Shown here in pieces: positions 26,145 through 34,512 of a DNA stretch of 64,000 nucleotides. Source of the DNA: Mangrovimicrobium sediminis (GTDB taxonomy: Bacteria > Pseudomonadota > Gammaproteobacteria > Pseudomonadales > Halieaceae); assembly GCF_004745945.1 (NCBI RefSeq), contig NZ_SRLE01000012.1, positions 124,001 through 188,000 of the forward strand. Direction: 5' to 3'. The notes under the pieces were generated by a model. That model was not told the origin of the DNA, ran no database searches, and worked only from the letters and a program-made list of their open reading frames with translations. Made by a program: the position numbers and the translations under genes. Within the stretch, counting starts at the first letter, position 1, and the number at the start of each line of letters is the position of its first letter.

Positions 26145-27977
26145 ATGAAATTTCCCCATGCGCTAATACCCCCACTATTCCTGTTGGTTGCCTGTTCGCC
26201 CGGTGAGGAAACCGGCCAGTCCGCAGCGCAGGCGGTGACCGCCGCGCCGGCGGGGGCGGGGCCGGGCGAGGCACGCGAGTTTATCGCCGGCGTCGAGCGC
26301 GATCTGGAGGAGTTCGAAACCTATTCGAACCACGTCAGCTGGGTGCGCGCCAACTTCATCACCTACGACACCGACTGGTTGTACACCCGGGTAGACGCCG
26401 AGGAGACCCGGCTCGCCGTGGACAACGCCCAGCAGGCGCGGCAGTTCGAGTCGGGGGCACTGCCCGAAGACCTGCACCGCAAACTGAATTTCCTGAAACT
26501 CAAGGTCAACCTGCCCGCCCCTGCACGCGAGGGCGCCGCGGCGGAGCTTGCCGAGGTGAATACGCGCATGGTTTCGCGTTTCGCGACCAGCCGCGTGGAT
26601 GTCGACGGCGAACAGCTGGCGATCAACGACCTCGAGGAGCGCGTGCGCGTCGAACAGGACCCGGCAGTGCTGGCGCAGTTGTGGTCGGACTGGCGGGCGC
26701 AGACGCGCCCGATGCGCGAGGACTACGTGCAGATGGTGGAACTGGCCAATGCCGGCGCACGCGAGCTGGGCTACGACGATGCCGGCGCCATGTGGCGCTC
26801 GCGCTACGAACTCGCCCCGGACGCGTTCGCCGCGGAGACCGACCGGCTGTGGAGCCAGGTGAAGCCGCTGTACGAGCAGTTGCACTGCCATGTGCGGGCG
26901 CGACTCAACGAGGTCTACGGCGACGAGGTGGTGCCGCTGGACCAGCCCATCCGCGCAGATCTGCTGGGCAATATGTGGGCGCAGGAGTGGGGCAACATCT
27001 ATTCCCGTGTGGCCCCCGCAGACCAGCCCCTGGCAGTGGACCTGGACAAAGCCCTGGTGGAAAAGGGATACACGCCGCTGAAGATGATGCAGGCCGGCGA
27101 GGCGTTTTTTTCCTCACTGGGCTTCGAACCGTTGCCGCAGACGTTCTGGGAGCGCTCGCTGTTCACCCAACCGCGCGACCGCGACGTGGTCTGCCATGCC
27201 TCCGCCTGGAACCTCGACGGGCGCGATGATATTCGCATCAAGATGTGTACTCGCGTGACCAGTGACGATTTCACCACCGTGCACCACGAACTCGGCCACA
27301 ACTACTACCAGCGCGCCTACAAGGACCAGGACTTTCTGTTCCGCGGCGGCGCCAACGGCGGTTTCCACGAGGCGATCGGCGATCTGGTGGCGCTGTCCAT
27401 CACGCCCGAATACCTGCAGCGCATCGGTCTGATCGACACCGTGCCCGACGCCTCCGCCGACCTCGGCCTGCTGTTGCGCCAGGCCCTGGACAAGATCGCC
27501 TTCCTGCCCTTCGGTCTGTTGATGGACAAGTGGCGCTGGCAGGTGTTTTCTGGCGAGGTCTCGCCGCAGGAGTACAACGACGCCTGGTGGGCACTGCGCG
27601 AACAGTACCAGGGCCTGCGCCCGCCGGTGGCGCGCGACGCCGCGGATTTCGATCCGGGTTCGAAGTACCACATCGGCGGCAACGTCTCCTACACCCGTTA
27701 CTTCATCGCGCGCATCCTGCAGTTCCAGTTCCACCGCGCCGCCTGCGAGGCCGCCGGCTGGCAGGGTCCGCTGCACCGCTGCTCGATCTATGGCTCCGAG
27801 GCCGCCGGCGCGAAACTGCGCGCGATGCTCGAACAGGGCCGCGCCCGGCCCTGGCCGGAACTGCTCGAGGGGTTCACCGGCAGCCGCGAGATGGATGGTT
27901 CGGCGATTATCGAGTACTTCGCGCCGCTGTCCGCCTGGCTGGAAGAGCAGAACGCCGGGCGGCAGTGTGGGTGGTAA
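26145..27977 (+). CDS. Peptidase M2 (angiotensin-converting-enzyme family), lipoprotein
   Basis: 610 residues from ATG 26145. A TTG three codons earlier is less likely. The lipobox LLVAC lies near residue 17, so it is probably anchored in the outer membrane or periplasmic side. The zinc site is HHELGH (His381, Glu382, His385), with the third ligand Glu409 in GGFHEAIGD. This spacing is that of ACE. Other ACE-like features are RIKMCTRV, the GGNVSYTRYFIARILQFQFH segment (near the C-terminal substrate-binding region) and the overall all-helical length. It is expected to be a dipeptidyl carboxypeptidase acting on peptides. It is divergent from the secreted protein copy 2. Confidence 0.93.
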   Translation: MKFPHALIPPLFLLVACSPGEETGQSAAQAVTAAPAGAGPGEAREFIAGVERDLEEFETYSNHVSWVRANFITYDTDWLYTRVDAEETRLAVDNAQQARQFESGALPEDLHRKLNFLKLKVNLPAPAREGAAAELAEVNTRMVSRFATSRVDVDGEQLAINDLEERVRVEQDPAVLAQLWSDWRAQTRPMREDYVQMVELANAGARELGYDDAGAMWRSRYELAPDAFAAETDRLWSQVKPLYEQLHCHVRARLNEVYGDEVVPLDQPIRADLLGNMWAQEWGNIYSRVAPADQPLAVDLDKALVEKGYTPLKMMQAGEAFFSSLGFEPLPQTFWERSLFTQPRDRDVVCHASAWNLDGRDDIRIKMCTRVTSDDFTTVHHELGHNYYQRAYKDQDFLFRGGANGGFHEAIGDLVALSITPEYLQRIGLIDTVPDASADLGLLLRQALDKIAFLPFGLLMDKWRWQVFSGEVSPQEYNDAWWALREQYQGLRPPVARDAADFDPGSKYHIGGNVSYTRYFIARILQFQFHRAACEAAGWQGPLHRCSIYGSEAAGAKLRAMLEQGRARPWPELLEGFTGSREMDGSAIIEYFAPLSAWLEEQNAGRQCGW

Positions 27978-27992
27978 AAAAGTGGGGTCGGA

Positions 27993-28856
27993 TCAAGCTT
28001 CCCCAACCGGCCCCCAAACCGGCGCCCCGCGCTCCTTGCGCAGCGAACGCACCTGTCTGCCGTCGATGTCGGTAACCCCATACTGTTGCGCCAGCTCGGC
28101 GCTGATGTAACTGCCGCCGGACTTCTCCATCAACGCGGGGTCCTGCGCCAGGGCGGCAATCACGCGCCCCGGGAACTCGGTGGAACTGCCCTCGGCACTA
28201 TTCAACTGCTGGGCCATGCCCTGCACCTTGCTCAGGTTATCCACCGCGCGCTCGGTGCGCGTAAACCCCTGCCACAGCGACAGCGAGGCGACGCCGTGGG
28301 GCGCCAGTTCGATCGCCATGTCCCGGGCCATACGGTCGGTGGCGGTCTTCGTGGTGCCGAAGATCACGTCGTAGGTGTAGGTGACTCCCACGTAACCGGA
28401 TAAAGCGACGATCAAGCCGCTGCCCTGCGGCACCATGATGCGCGCCGCGTGCCAGGCGGCGATGAAGGCGGCGCGCACGCCGGTGTCGAAAATCGCCCAG
28501 TTTTCCAGGGATTTTTCCCAGAAGCCGGCGCGGCGGGTCATCTCGTCAGGAATCGCCATGGCATTGTTGACCAGGATGTCGAGGCGACCCTGTTCTTCCC
28601 TTACGCGCTCGAACAGCTGCGCGATCTGGGCGTCATCAGTTAGATCCAGCGGCACGCCGATACCCCTGCCGCCGCGCGCGTTCACCGCCGCCACGCTCTC
28701 TTCCAGGCTGCCGGGCAGCGCGTGCGAGCCGGGAGTCAGCGAGCGACCGGTGACATAAACCGTGGCGCCGTGTTCCGCCAGCGCCAGGGCGATGCCCTTG
28801 CCGATGCCGCGGGTGGCCCCGGTGACCACCGCAACCTTTCCTGCCAGTGCGCGCAT
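27993..28856 (-). CDS. SDR-family protein with Phe at the catalytic Tyr position (B)
   Basis: 287 residues with the Rossmann motif TGATRGIGKG (12-21), NNA (98-100) and the DHRS1-like ending of the core (SLSLWQG). Ser153 and Lys170 are in place, but the residue four before Lys, normally the catalytic Tyr (YxxxK), is Phe166 (FGTTK). Tyr160 and Tyr162 lie just before it. The paralogue at 29402 has the same change. It may use another Tyr, or be a binding or non-oxidoreductive member. It is last in the SDR-SnoaL-SDR operon, 10 nt after the SnoaL gene. Confidence 0.88.
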   Translation of the reverse strand: MRALAGKVAVVTGATRGIGKGIALALAEHGATVYVTGRSLTPGSHALPGSLEESVAAVNARGGRGIGVPLDLTDDAQIAQLFERVREEQGRLDILVNNAMAIPDEMTRRAGFWEKSLENWAIFDTGVRAAFIAAWHAARIMVPQGSGLIVALSGYVGVTYTYDVIFGTTKTATDRMARDMAIELAPHGVASLSLWQGFTRTERAVDNLSKVQGMAQQLNSAEGSSTEFPGRVIAALAQDPALMEKSGGSYISAELAQQYGVTDIDGRQVRSLRKERGAPVWGPVGEA

Positions 28857-28866
28857 GGTGGTCCCC

Positions 28867-29409
28867 TCAGGGTAGCTGCGGTTCGCGCCGGTTGGTCAGC
28901 GGCCGGCGATAGGAGATGTCCTCGGGCGAGCGCGCGGCACTGCCGTTGAGCGCGACGTCCGGCAGGTCCCCGAATGGCGGTTCCATGCCCGGGCCCACCT
29001 GCTGCCATTCGATCACGTTGGTGCGCAGGGCGATCTTCCACTGGCCGGCGCGGCGTTCCAGGCGGTCGACATAGCGGCCGCCGGCCATCCAGTTGGTCTC
29101 ATCGCGATTGCGCCCGACGAAGAAATAATAGGTTTCGGTGTGTGCCGTATCACCTTCCAGGTCGATGGTGAGGTTGAGCAGGTTGTGCTGGGTAGCGAAC
29201 TGGCCGGCCTCGTGCAGCGGCCCGGCCCAGTCGTAGCACTGTGCCGCGCTGCCGACGAAGGGGCCGGCGGCGATCACCGCATCGTCGTGGAAGGCGGAGA
29301 GAAACAACGCGCGGTCGAGGCGGTCGATACCGCGGCTGAACCGCGTCAGGCACTCGGCGATGTCCTGCTTGTCGAGCAGTTCCTGCAGGCGGTCTAGAGG
29401 GTTATTCAT
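28867..29409 (-). CDS. SnoaL-like dehydratase/isomerase-fold protein
   Basis: 180 residues of the SnoaL_4 / NTF2-like type: LLDKQDIAECLTRFSRGIDRLD, LFLSAFHDDAV, NLTIDLEGDTAHTETYYFFVGR, GGRYVDRLERRAGQWKI. The Arg-Gly-Asp-rich first helix (SRGIDRLD) and the WKI strand are typical of proteins found with SDRs in aromatic and steroid catabolism. The start overlaps the end of the upstream SDR gene by 8 nt, so the two are translationally coupled. The substrate is unknown. Confidence 0.85.
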   Translation of the reverse strand: MNNPLDRLQELLDKQDIAECLTRFSRGIDRLDRALFLSAFHDDAVIAAGPFVGSAAQCYDWAGPLHEAGQFATQHNLLNLTIDLEGDTAHTETYYFFVGRNRDETNWMAGGRYVDRLERRAGQWKIALRTNVIEWQQVGPGMEPPFGDLPDVALNGSAARSPEDISYRRPLTNRREPQLP

Positions 29410-30280
29410 GGCTGCTACTCCTGATGGGCTGCCAGATCGGCGCGCCGCGTGTATCGCGCAGCGAGGGAATGCGGTTGCCGTCGATATCCGTGACGCCGTA
29501 CACGTCCGCCATTTCCGCGGTGATGAAGGTGCCGCCGGAATGGCGCATGACCTCGGGGTCCGCGGCGAGGGCGGCGATCACTCTGCCGGGGTGTTCCGGC
29601 GTGCAGCCGTCCTGCATCCGGGTGGACGCGCGGCCCTCCAGTCCTGGGATATTGGCCAGGTTGCGCTGGGCGCGCTCGGTCAACGTCAGGCCCTGCCACA
29701 GGGAGATCGAGCACACGTTGTGCGGCTCCAGTTCCACGGCCATGTCGCGGGCCATACGGTCGACCGCCGACTTACAGGTGCCGAAGATGGTGCCGTAGGT
29801 ATAGCTGACGCCGGTGTAGCCGGAGATGGCGACGATCAGCCCGCTGCCCTGCGGCGCCATGATCTGCGCGGCGTGCCAGGCGGCGACGAAGTTGGAGCGC
29901 ACGCCCACCTCGAACATCTGCAGGTTGCTCAGGGGTTTTTCCCAGAAGCCGCCGGGGTCGGTGAGGTCATCGGGCAGGGCGAAGGCGTTGTTGACCAGGA
30001 TGTCGAGCCGGCCGGCCTCACTGCGCACGCGCTGGAACAGGGCTGCGACCGCGGCGTCGTCGGCGTGGTCCACCGCCACGCCGATGCCCTTGCCGCCCCG
30101 GGTATCGCACTGCGCGGCGGTCTCGCCGACCGTGCCGGGGAGCGGGTAGCTGCCGGCCTCGACTGTGCGGCCGGTGACGTAAACCGTGGCGCCTTCCGCC
30201 GCGAGGGCGAGAGCGATGCCCTTGCCGATACCGCGGCTGGCACCGGTAACCACGGCGACCTTGCCTGTCAGTGTTCCCAT
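29402..30280 (-). CDS. SDR-family protein with Phe at the catalytic Tyr position (A)
   Basis: 292 residues, a paralogue of the 27993 product. It has TGASRGIGKG (12-21), NNA (98-100), Ser153, Phe166 (FGTCK) and Lys170, then SISLWQG. The Tyr-to-Phe change is thus shared and was probably fixed before the duplication. It is the first gene of the operon. AAGG is about 9 nt upstream of the ATG. The cytoplasmic protein has no membrane segment. An NAD(P)-dependent ketone or alcohol reaction is the family default, but the active site makes that uncertain. Confidence 0.88.
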   Translation of the reverse strand: MGTLTGKVAVVTGASRGIGKGIALALAAEGATVYVTGRTVEAGSYPLPGTVGETAAQCDTRGGKGIGVAVDHADDAAVAALFQRVRSEAGRLDILVNNAFALPDDLTDPGGFWEKPLSNLQMFEVGVRSNFVAAWHAAQIMAPQGSGLIVAISGYTGVSYTYGTIFGTCKSAVDRMARDMAVELEPHNVCSISLWQGLTLTERAQRNLANIPGLEGRASTRMQDGCTPEHPGRVIAALAADPEVMRHSGGTFITAEMADVYGVTDIDGNRIPSLRDTRGAPIWQPIRSSSHE

Positions 30281-30518
30281 ATTGGTTTGCCTTTTTCTTC
30301 GGTAGGTTTATCGCTGTTGCGGGTGGCCAAGACTTTAGGGGACTTGTCGGGGGAACACAAATGGTCGCCGCGTTAAGCATTCCCTGAAGTCGCATCGTCG
30401 CGTTGGCAATGGCTGCTCGGGAGTTGGCGATGCAGATCGCGCCAAAAATATGGCAGGGAAGCGTCGTGTGCGAGGTGTGTCTGGTAAGGTAGTGTTTTCC
30501 CCGTCCCCGGTGAGTGTT

Positions 30519-31253
30519 ATGCCCGACGTCGAACCCCTGCTGCTGACCATAGCCGCGATTACCACCCGCCAGCAGAACCAGTCCCTGACCAATGCCACCG
30601 GGTTTTTCTTCCGTCGCGGGGAGCGCCTGTTCCTGGTCACCAGTCGCCACGTGGTGATCGACGAAGGCGCGGGCCACCGCCCGGAGAGCCTGCAAATCGT
30701 GCTGTTCGACGACGCCGCCAACCTGGCCAGCACCACCGGTTTTTCCATACCGCTGTACCGCGATAGCGAGGCGTTGTGGAAACAGGCCAGCGACAGTGCC
30801 GGCCTGATCGATGTGGCAGTGATAGAAATCGACCAGGCGGCGCTGCCCGAGCCGACCGTGTTCACCGCCTTCACCCCCGACACATTGTGTCCCTCCGACG
30901 CAGAGGTGGAGGTGGGTACGGCGCTGATGGTGGTGGGGTTCCCGCTGGGTTTTGCCGACACCCTGCACCACCTGCCGGTGGCGCGCCAGGCGGGGCTGGC
31001 TTCCTCCTTCGGCCTGCGCTTCCAGGGAATGGGGTATTTCCTCACCGATGCACGCACCCACCGCGGCATCAGCGGCGCGCCGGTAGTCATGCGCGTGGAC
31101 AGCGGCCCGGCGTCGCAGCCGGAATTTCACTGGCAATTGCTCGGCGTGCATTCGGCGCGGCTGGATGTCGGCACCCGCGACCTGCAGCAGGACGAGGCGC
31201 TGGGCCTGAACTGTGCCTGGTACGCGGATATCCTGCTGACGCTTACCGAGTAG
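30519..31253 (+). CDS. Trypsin-like serine protease, no signal peptide
   Basis: 244 residues from ATG 30519, supported by GGTGAG 4 nt upstream. The frame continues 23 codons upstream without a start of equal quality. A full triad is visible: His44 (VTSRHVVID), Asp98 (GLIDVAVIEID) and Ser185 (HRGISGAPV). The spacing is that of chymotrypsin-fold Trypsin_2 domains without PDZ. No export signal is seen, so a cytoplasmic protease is inferred, unlike periplasmic DegP. It is isolated, facing away from the SDR operon and towards the LLM gene. Confidence 0.85.
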   Translation: MPDVEPLLLTIAAITTRQQNQSLTNATGFFFRRGERLFLVTSRHVVIDEGAGHRPESLQIVLFDDAANLASTTGFSIPLYRDSEALWKQASDSAGLIDVAVIEIDQAALPEPTVFTAFTPDTLCPSDAEVEVGTALMVVGFPLGFADTLHHLPVARQAGLASSFGLRFQGMGYFLTDARTHRGISGAPVVMRVDSGPASQPEFHWQLLGVHSARLDVGTRDLQQDEALGLNCAWYADILLTLTE

Positions 31254-31289
31254 GGCTGACGCTTGTTGAGTTGGTAATAGGCGGGCCTG

Positions 31290-32273
31290 CTACAGGTCCA
31301 GGCCGGCAACCAGTTCCAGGCAGCGACGTCGCGCCTGGTGGTCGTAGATATGGGAGACCAGCATCAGCTCGTCGGCGCCGGTCGCCGCAATAAACTCACG
31401 CATTTCCCTCGCCACCGTCTCCGCCGAGCCGACCGCCGTACAGCGGGTCATCTCCGCCAGCCCCTGGCGTTCCGCCGCGGTCAGCGACTCGGCGAAGCCC
31501 GGCAGCGGCGGCGGCATCTTGCCGGGCTGGCCCCGGCGCAGGCGGGCGAAGGACTGCAGCATGGATGTTTGCAGCAGCTGCGCCTGCTCGTCGCTGTCTG
31601 CGGCGAACACATTGTAGCCGAGCATCACGTACGGGGCCTGCAACTGCTCCGAGGGCTGGAAGCGCTCCCGGTACAGCGCGATGGCCATCTCCATGTAGTC
31701 CGGTGCAAAGTGCGAAGCGAAGGCAAAGGGCAGGCCGAGCTGTGCCGCGAGGCCCGCGCCGTACAGGCTGGAGCCGAGAATCCACAACGGGATATCCGTC
31801 CCCGCCCCGGGAGTGGCGACCACCGCCTGGCCGGGCTGCGGCGGGCGCAGGTAGTTGCGCAGCTCGAGCACGTCCTGGGGGAAATCGTCGACAGTGCCGC
31901 GCAGGGTGCGGCGCAGGGCCTGTGCCGTGCGCTGGTCAGTGCCCGGTGCACGGCCGAGGCCGAGGTCGATACGCCCTGGGTAGAGCTCCGCGAGGGTGCC
32001 GAACTGTTCGGCGATCACCAGCGGCGCGTGGTTGGGCAACATGATGCCGCCGGCGCCGAGGCGGATGCGGCTGGTCACCTGGCCCAGGTGGCCGATGACT
32101 ACCGCGGTGGCGGCGCTGGCGATGCCCGCCATGTTGTGGTGTTCGGCCACCCAGTAGCGAGTGAACCCCAGCCGCTCGGCGAGTTGCACCAGGTCCTGTG
32201 CGTTGCGCAGGGCATCCGCCGGGGTGCTGCCCTCGGTTACCGGGACGAGGTCGAGAATCGAAAGTGCAGTCAT
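31290..32273 (-). CDS. LLM-class flavin-dependent oxidoreductase
   Basis: 327 residues of the bacterial-luciferase-like family (MsnO8-type short form): [69 protein letters not shown]. It would use reduced flavin from a partner reductase for an oxygenation. No reductase is adjacent. It follows the GMC gene by 34 nt. A perfect TATAAT sits 6 nt before its ATG and there is no ribosome binding site, suggesting a leaderless message in addition to or instead of read-through. Confidence 0.88.
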   Translation of the reverse strand: MTALSILDLVPVTEGSTPADALRNAQDLVQLAERLGFTRYWVAEHHNMAGIASAATAVVIGHLGQVTSRIRLGAGGIMLPNHAPLVIAEQFGTLAELYPGRIDLGLGRAPGTDQRTAQALRRTLRGTVDDFPQDVLELRNYLRPPQPGQAVVATPGAGTDIPLWILGSSLYGAGLAAQLGLPFAFASHFAPDYMEMAIALYRERFQPSEQLQAPYVMLGYNVFAADSDEQAQLLQTSMLQSFARLRRGQPGKMPPPLPGFAESLTAAERQGLAEMTRCTAVGSAETVAREMREFIAATGADELMLVSHIYDHQARRRCLELVAGLDL

Positions 32274-32290
32274 GGGCGGATTATACCGCC
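32274..32290 (-). promoter_or_regulatory. TATAAT inside a GGCGG/CCGCC palindrome just before the LLM start
   Basis: Minus-strand TATAAT occupies 32285-32280 and is framed by GGCGG and CCGCC (32275-32290). The ATG begins at 32273, about where transcription would start. A -35 match is poor. A repressor binding the palindrome would block this promoter. Confidence 0.4.
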
Positions 32291-32307
32291 TGGAAGTGGC
32301 CTCGGGT

Positions 32308-33909
32308 TCACTCGCCGTCGAGAATGAACTGTGCGGCGCGGTAGCCGATCATCATGCTTGGGGCGTTCAGCGCCGACACCGGCACCACGGGCATCACCGA
32401 GGCGTCGGCGATGCGCAGGTTGGGCACGCCGCGCAGGCGCAGGCGGGTATCCACCGGGGCGTCGTCGGTCTCGCCCGTGCTGCAGGTGCCGGAAAAATGG
32501 AATACGGTGATGGTGGCGGCGCGCACCCATTTTTCCAGTGTCTCGCGGTCGTCGCTGGCGACGGCCTTTGAAAGCAGCTGGTTGCCCCAATCGCGCAGGC
32601 TTTCCTGTTCGGCCATGCGCGCGGCGTGTCTGACGCCGGCAACCAGGGTCTCCATGTCCGTGGGGTCTGCGTAATAGGCGAGGTCGATGGCGGCGGTGTC
32701 GCGAACGTCGCGCGAGCGCAGGCGCACCCGCCCGCGCGAGACCGGCTTGCCGAGGATGACCACAAGGCCATAGACCTGCTGGGTAAAGCGCGTCAGGTAG
32801 GGGAGTTTGAAGGCCAGTTCCACCAGGGCGCGCAGCGCGCCGCGCAGGAAGCGGCTGCGGTACAGGCCGCCCGGCAGCGCCATCACCGGCACCATGCGGC
32901 GCAGCGTGTACTTCACTACCGAGCCCAGCGACATGAGTACGAAGCAGGTGTCGGCCTGGCCTTCGGGCAGGTCCAGTTGCGGGTTCATGCGGTCGAAGCC
33001 GTAGACCTGCGGGTAGTGGAAATCCACTGGCTTGTTGCCCCGGTAGAACACGCAAACGCTGGGGTGGTCCTGCAGATTTGCGCCGACGGCCGGGGCTTCG
33101 AGCACCGTGGGTATGTCGAAGCGCGCCAGTTCCTCGCGCGGGCCGACGCCGGAAAGCATCAGCAGTTTGGGTGTTTCCAGGGCGCCGGCGCAGAGGATCA
33201 CTTCGCGGCCGATACCGGCCGTGTGCAGTTCGCCGTCCCGCTCGTATTCCACGGCGATTGCCCGTCGCTCGTTATCGAAGAGGATGCGCTGCGCGCGGGC
33301 GTTGGTGCGGATGGTGAGGCGCTCGAGTTTTGCCTCGCGGCCGAAGAGATAGGCGGTGTAGGAGCTGCGCCGCTGCTCGCCGCGGAAGTTCATGTCGTTG
33401 TAGCCCATGAAACCGCACAGGTCGCCGTCGTTGAGGCCGTCCTTGCGCGCAAAGCCGACCTTTTCCGCAGCTGCCAGCGCCGCGCTGGTGAAATCGGTGG
33501 GACCGCGGTGGCTAACTTCCAGGCGCTGTTCCAGCGCGTCGAAGCTCGGCGCCACGTCGTCCCAGTGCCAGCCCGCGGGCCACTGGGCGAAGTCGCGGCG
33601 GTCGCCGCGGGTGTAGACCATGCCGTTGACCGAGCCGGAGCCGCCGAGGCCGGTGCCGGTGCCCGCGTAGATCTTCCGTTTGCCGGCGTGGGGCTGTGTT
33701 TCCGAGAGGCGGTCCCACATGGTGGCGTCGTTGGCGAAAGCGAGCTTGAAACCGTCGGCGCTCAGCACTTCCGGGTGCTCGTGGCCGGACTCGCCGCACT
33801 CCAGCAACAGCACGCTGCCGGTACCTTCTTCGGTCAGCCGGCCGGCGACCACGCAGCCGGCGGAACCGCCGCCGATGACGACGTAGTCGTAGTGCTCCGA
33901 GCCTGTCAT
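32308..33909 (-). CDS. GMC-family FAD oxidoreductase (choline dehydrogenase-like)
   Basis: 533 residues with the N-terminal FAD motif [16 protein letters not shown] (9-24), the GMC signature region [20 protein letters not shown] (about 85-104) and the second signature [15 protein letters not shown]. The catalytic His is in [10 protein letters not shown] and the partner Asn in SALNAPSMM. It would oxidise a primary or secondary alcohol in the cytoplasm or at the membrane. AGGGGG lies about 5 nt upstream of the ATG. The next gene, 34 nt away, is the LLM oxidoreductase. The substrate is not readable. Confidence 0.92.
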   Translation of the reverse strand: MTGSEHYDYVVIGGGSAGCVVAGRLTEEGTGSVLLLECGESGHEHPEVLSADGFKLAFANDATMWDRLSETQPHAGKRKIYAGTGTGLGGSGSVNGMVYTRGDRRDFAQWPAGWHWDDVAPSFDALEQRLEVSHRGPTDFTSAALAAAEKVGFARKDGLNDGDLCGFMGYNDMNFRGEQRRSSYTAYLFGREAKLERLTIRTNARAQRILFDNERRAIAVEYERDGELHTAGIGREVILCAGALETPKLLMLSGVGPREELARFDIPTVLEAPAVGANLQDHPSVCVFYRGNKPVDFHYPQVYGFDRMNPQLDLPEGQADTCFVLMSLGSVVKYTLRRMVPVMALPGGLYRSRFLRGALRALVELAFKLPYLTRFTQQVYGLVVILGKPVSRGRVRLRSRDVRDTAAIDLAYYADPTDMETLVAGVRHAARMAEQESLRDWGNQLLSKAVASDDRETLEKWVRAATITVFHFSGTCSTGETDDAPVDTRLRLRGVPNLRIADASVMPVVPVSALNAPSMMIGYRAAQFILDGE

Positions 33910-34115
33910 GCGTGCCCCCTGGTGATCGGATTATTGTATGATTTTTGTTGCGGTCGGATCGGGGTTGGCTCCCTGAACCCGCGTCCTGGCGCATCCCCAG
34001 GCCGCTGCGTATCCCCGCACCGCCGCCTATGTTAGTGAGGCATGAAGATAATGTATAGAGTGACGAACAGTGTCGTGTGCGTTGGGCTGCTGTGTCGTGC
34101 CCCGGGATTGCCGCT

Positions 34116-34358
34116 GTGAGTCGTGGGTCCGGTCTCGACGACATTCCCGACGCGCGCGACGGCCTCACGCGCAAGGAGCGCGCCGTGCTGTACTGCCTGC
34201 ACCAAACCCAGGCGGAGTCGGGTGGCCGCAACGTGCCGACGATCATGCTCTACGGGCGGGTGCTCGAACTGGTGGACATGAGCGAGGCGGAGTTCCAGGC
34301 TATTCTCTCGCGGATGGCCGGCATGACGCGGCCGTCGAGTGAGCAGGAGGACTGGTAG
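34116..34358 (+). CDS. Small conserved-looking protein, unknown function
   Basis: 80 residues from GTG 34116. An earlier GTG at 34077 is possible. The sequence is hydrophilic and helical (LTRKERAVLYCLHQTQAE, MLYGRVLELVDMSEAEFQAILSRM) and may form a small winged-helix or helical bundle. It has no signal or membrane segment. It stands alone before the TonB receptor gene with a GCCGGC-CAGC-GCCGGC hairpin (about 34364-34380) just after it. No family is recognised with certainty. Confidence 0.6.
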   Translation: MSRGSGLDDIPDARDGLTRKERAVLYCLHQTQAESGGRNVPTIMLYGRVLELVDMSEAEFQAILSRMAGMTRPSSEQEDW

Positions 34359-34512
34359 CGCGCCGCCGGCCAGCGCCGGCCGTTTGTCCGTACAAGAAAA
34401 TATTTTTGTCTGTCGTTGCCCGATTCCCTTTTGCTGCGGCCAAGGCAGCGAGTAGAATCCCCCATCAGTGATTTTTCCATAACTATAAAGCCCCTCACTG
34501 GAGGTACGCACC

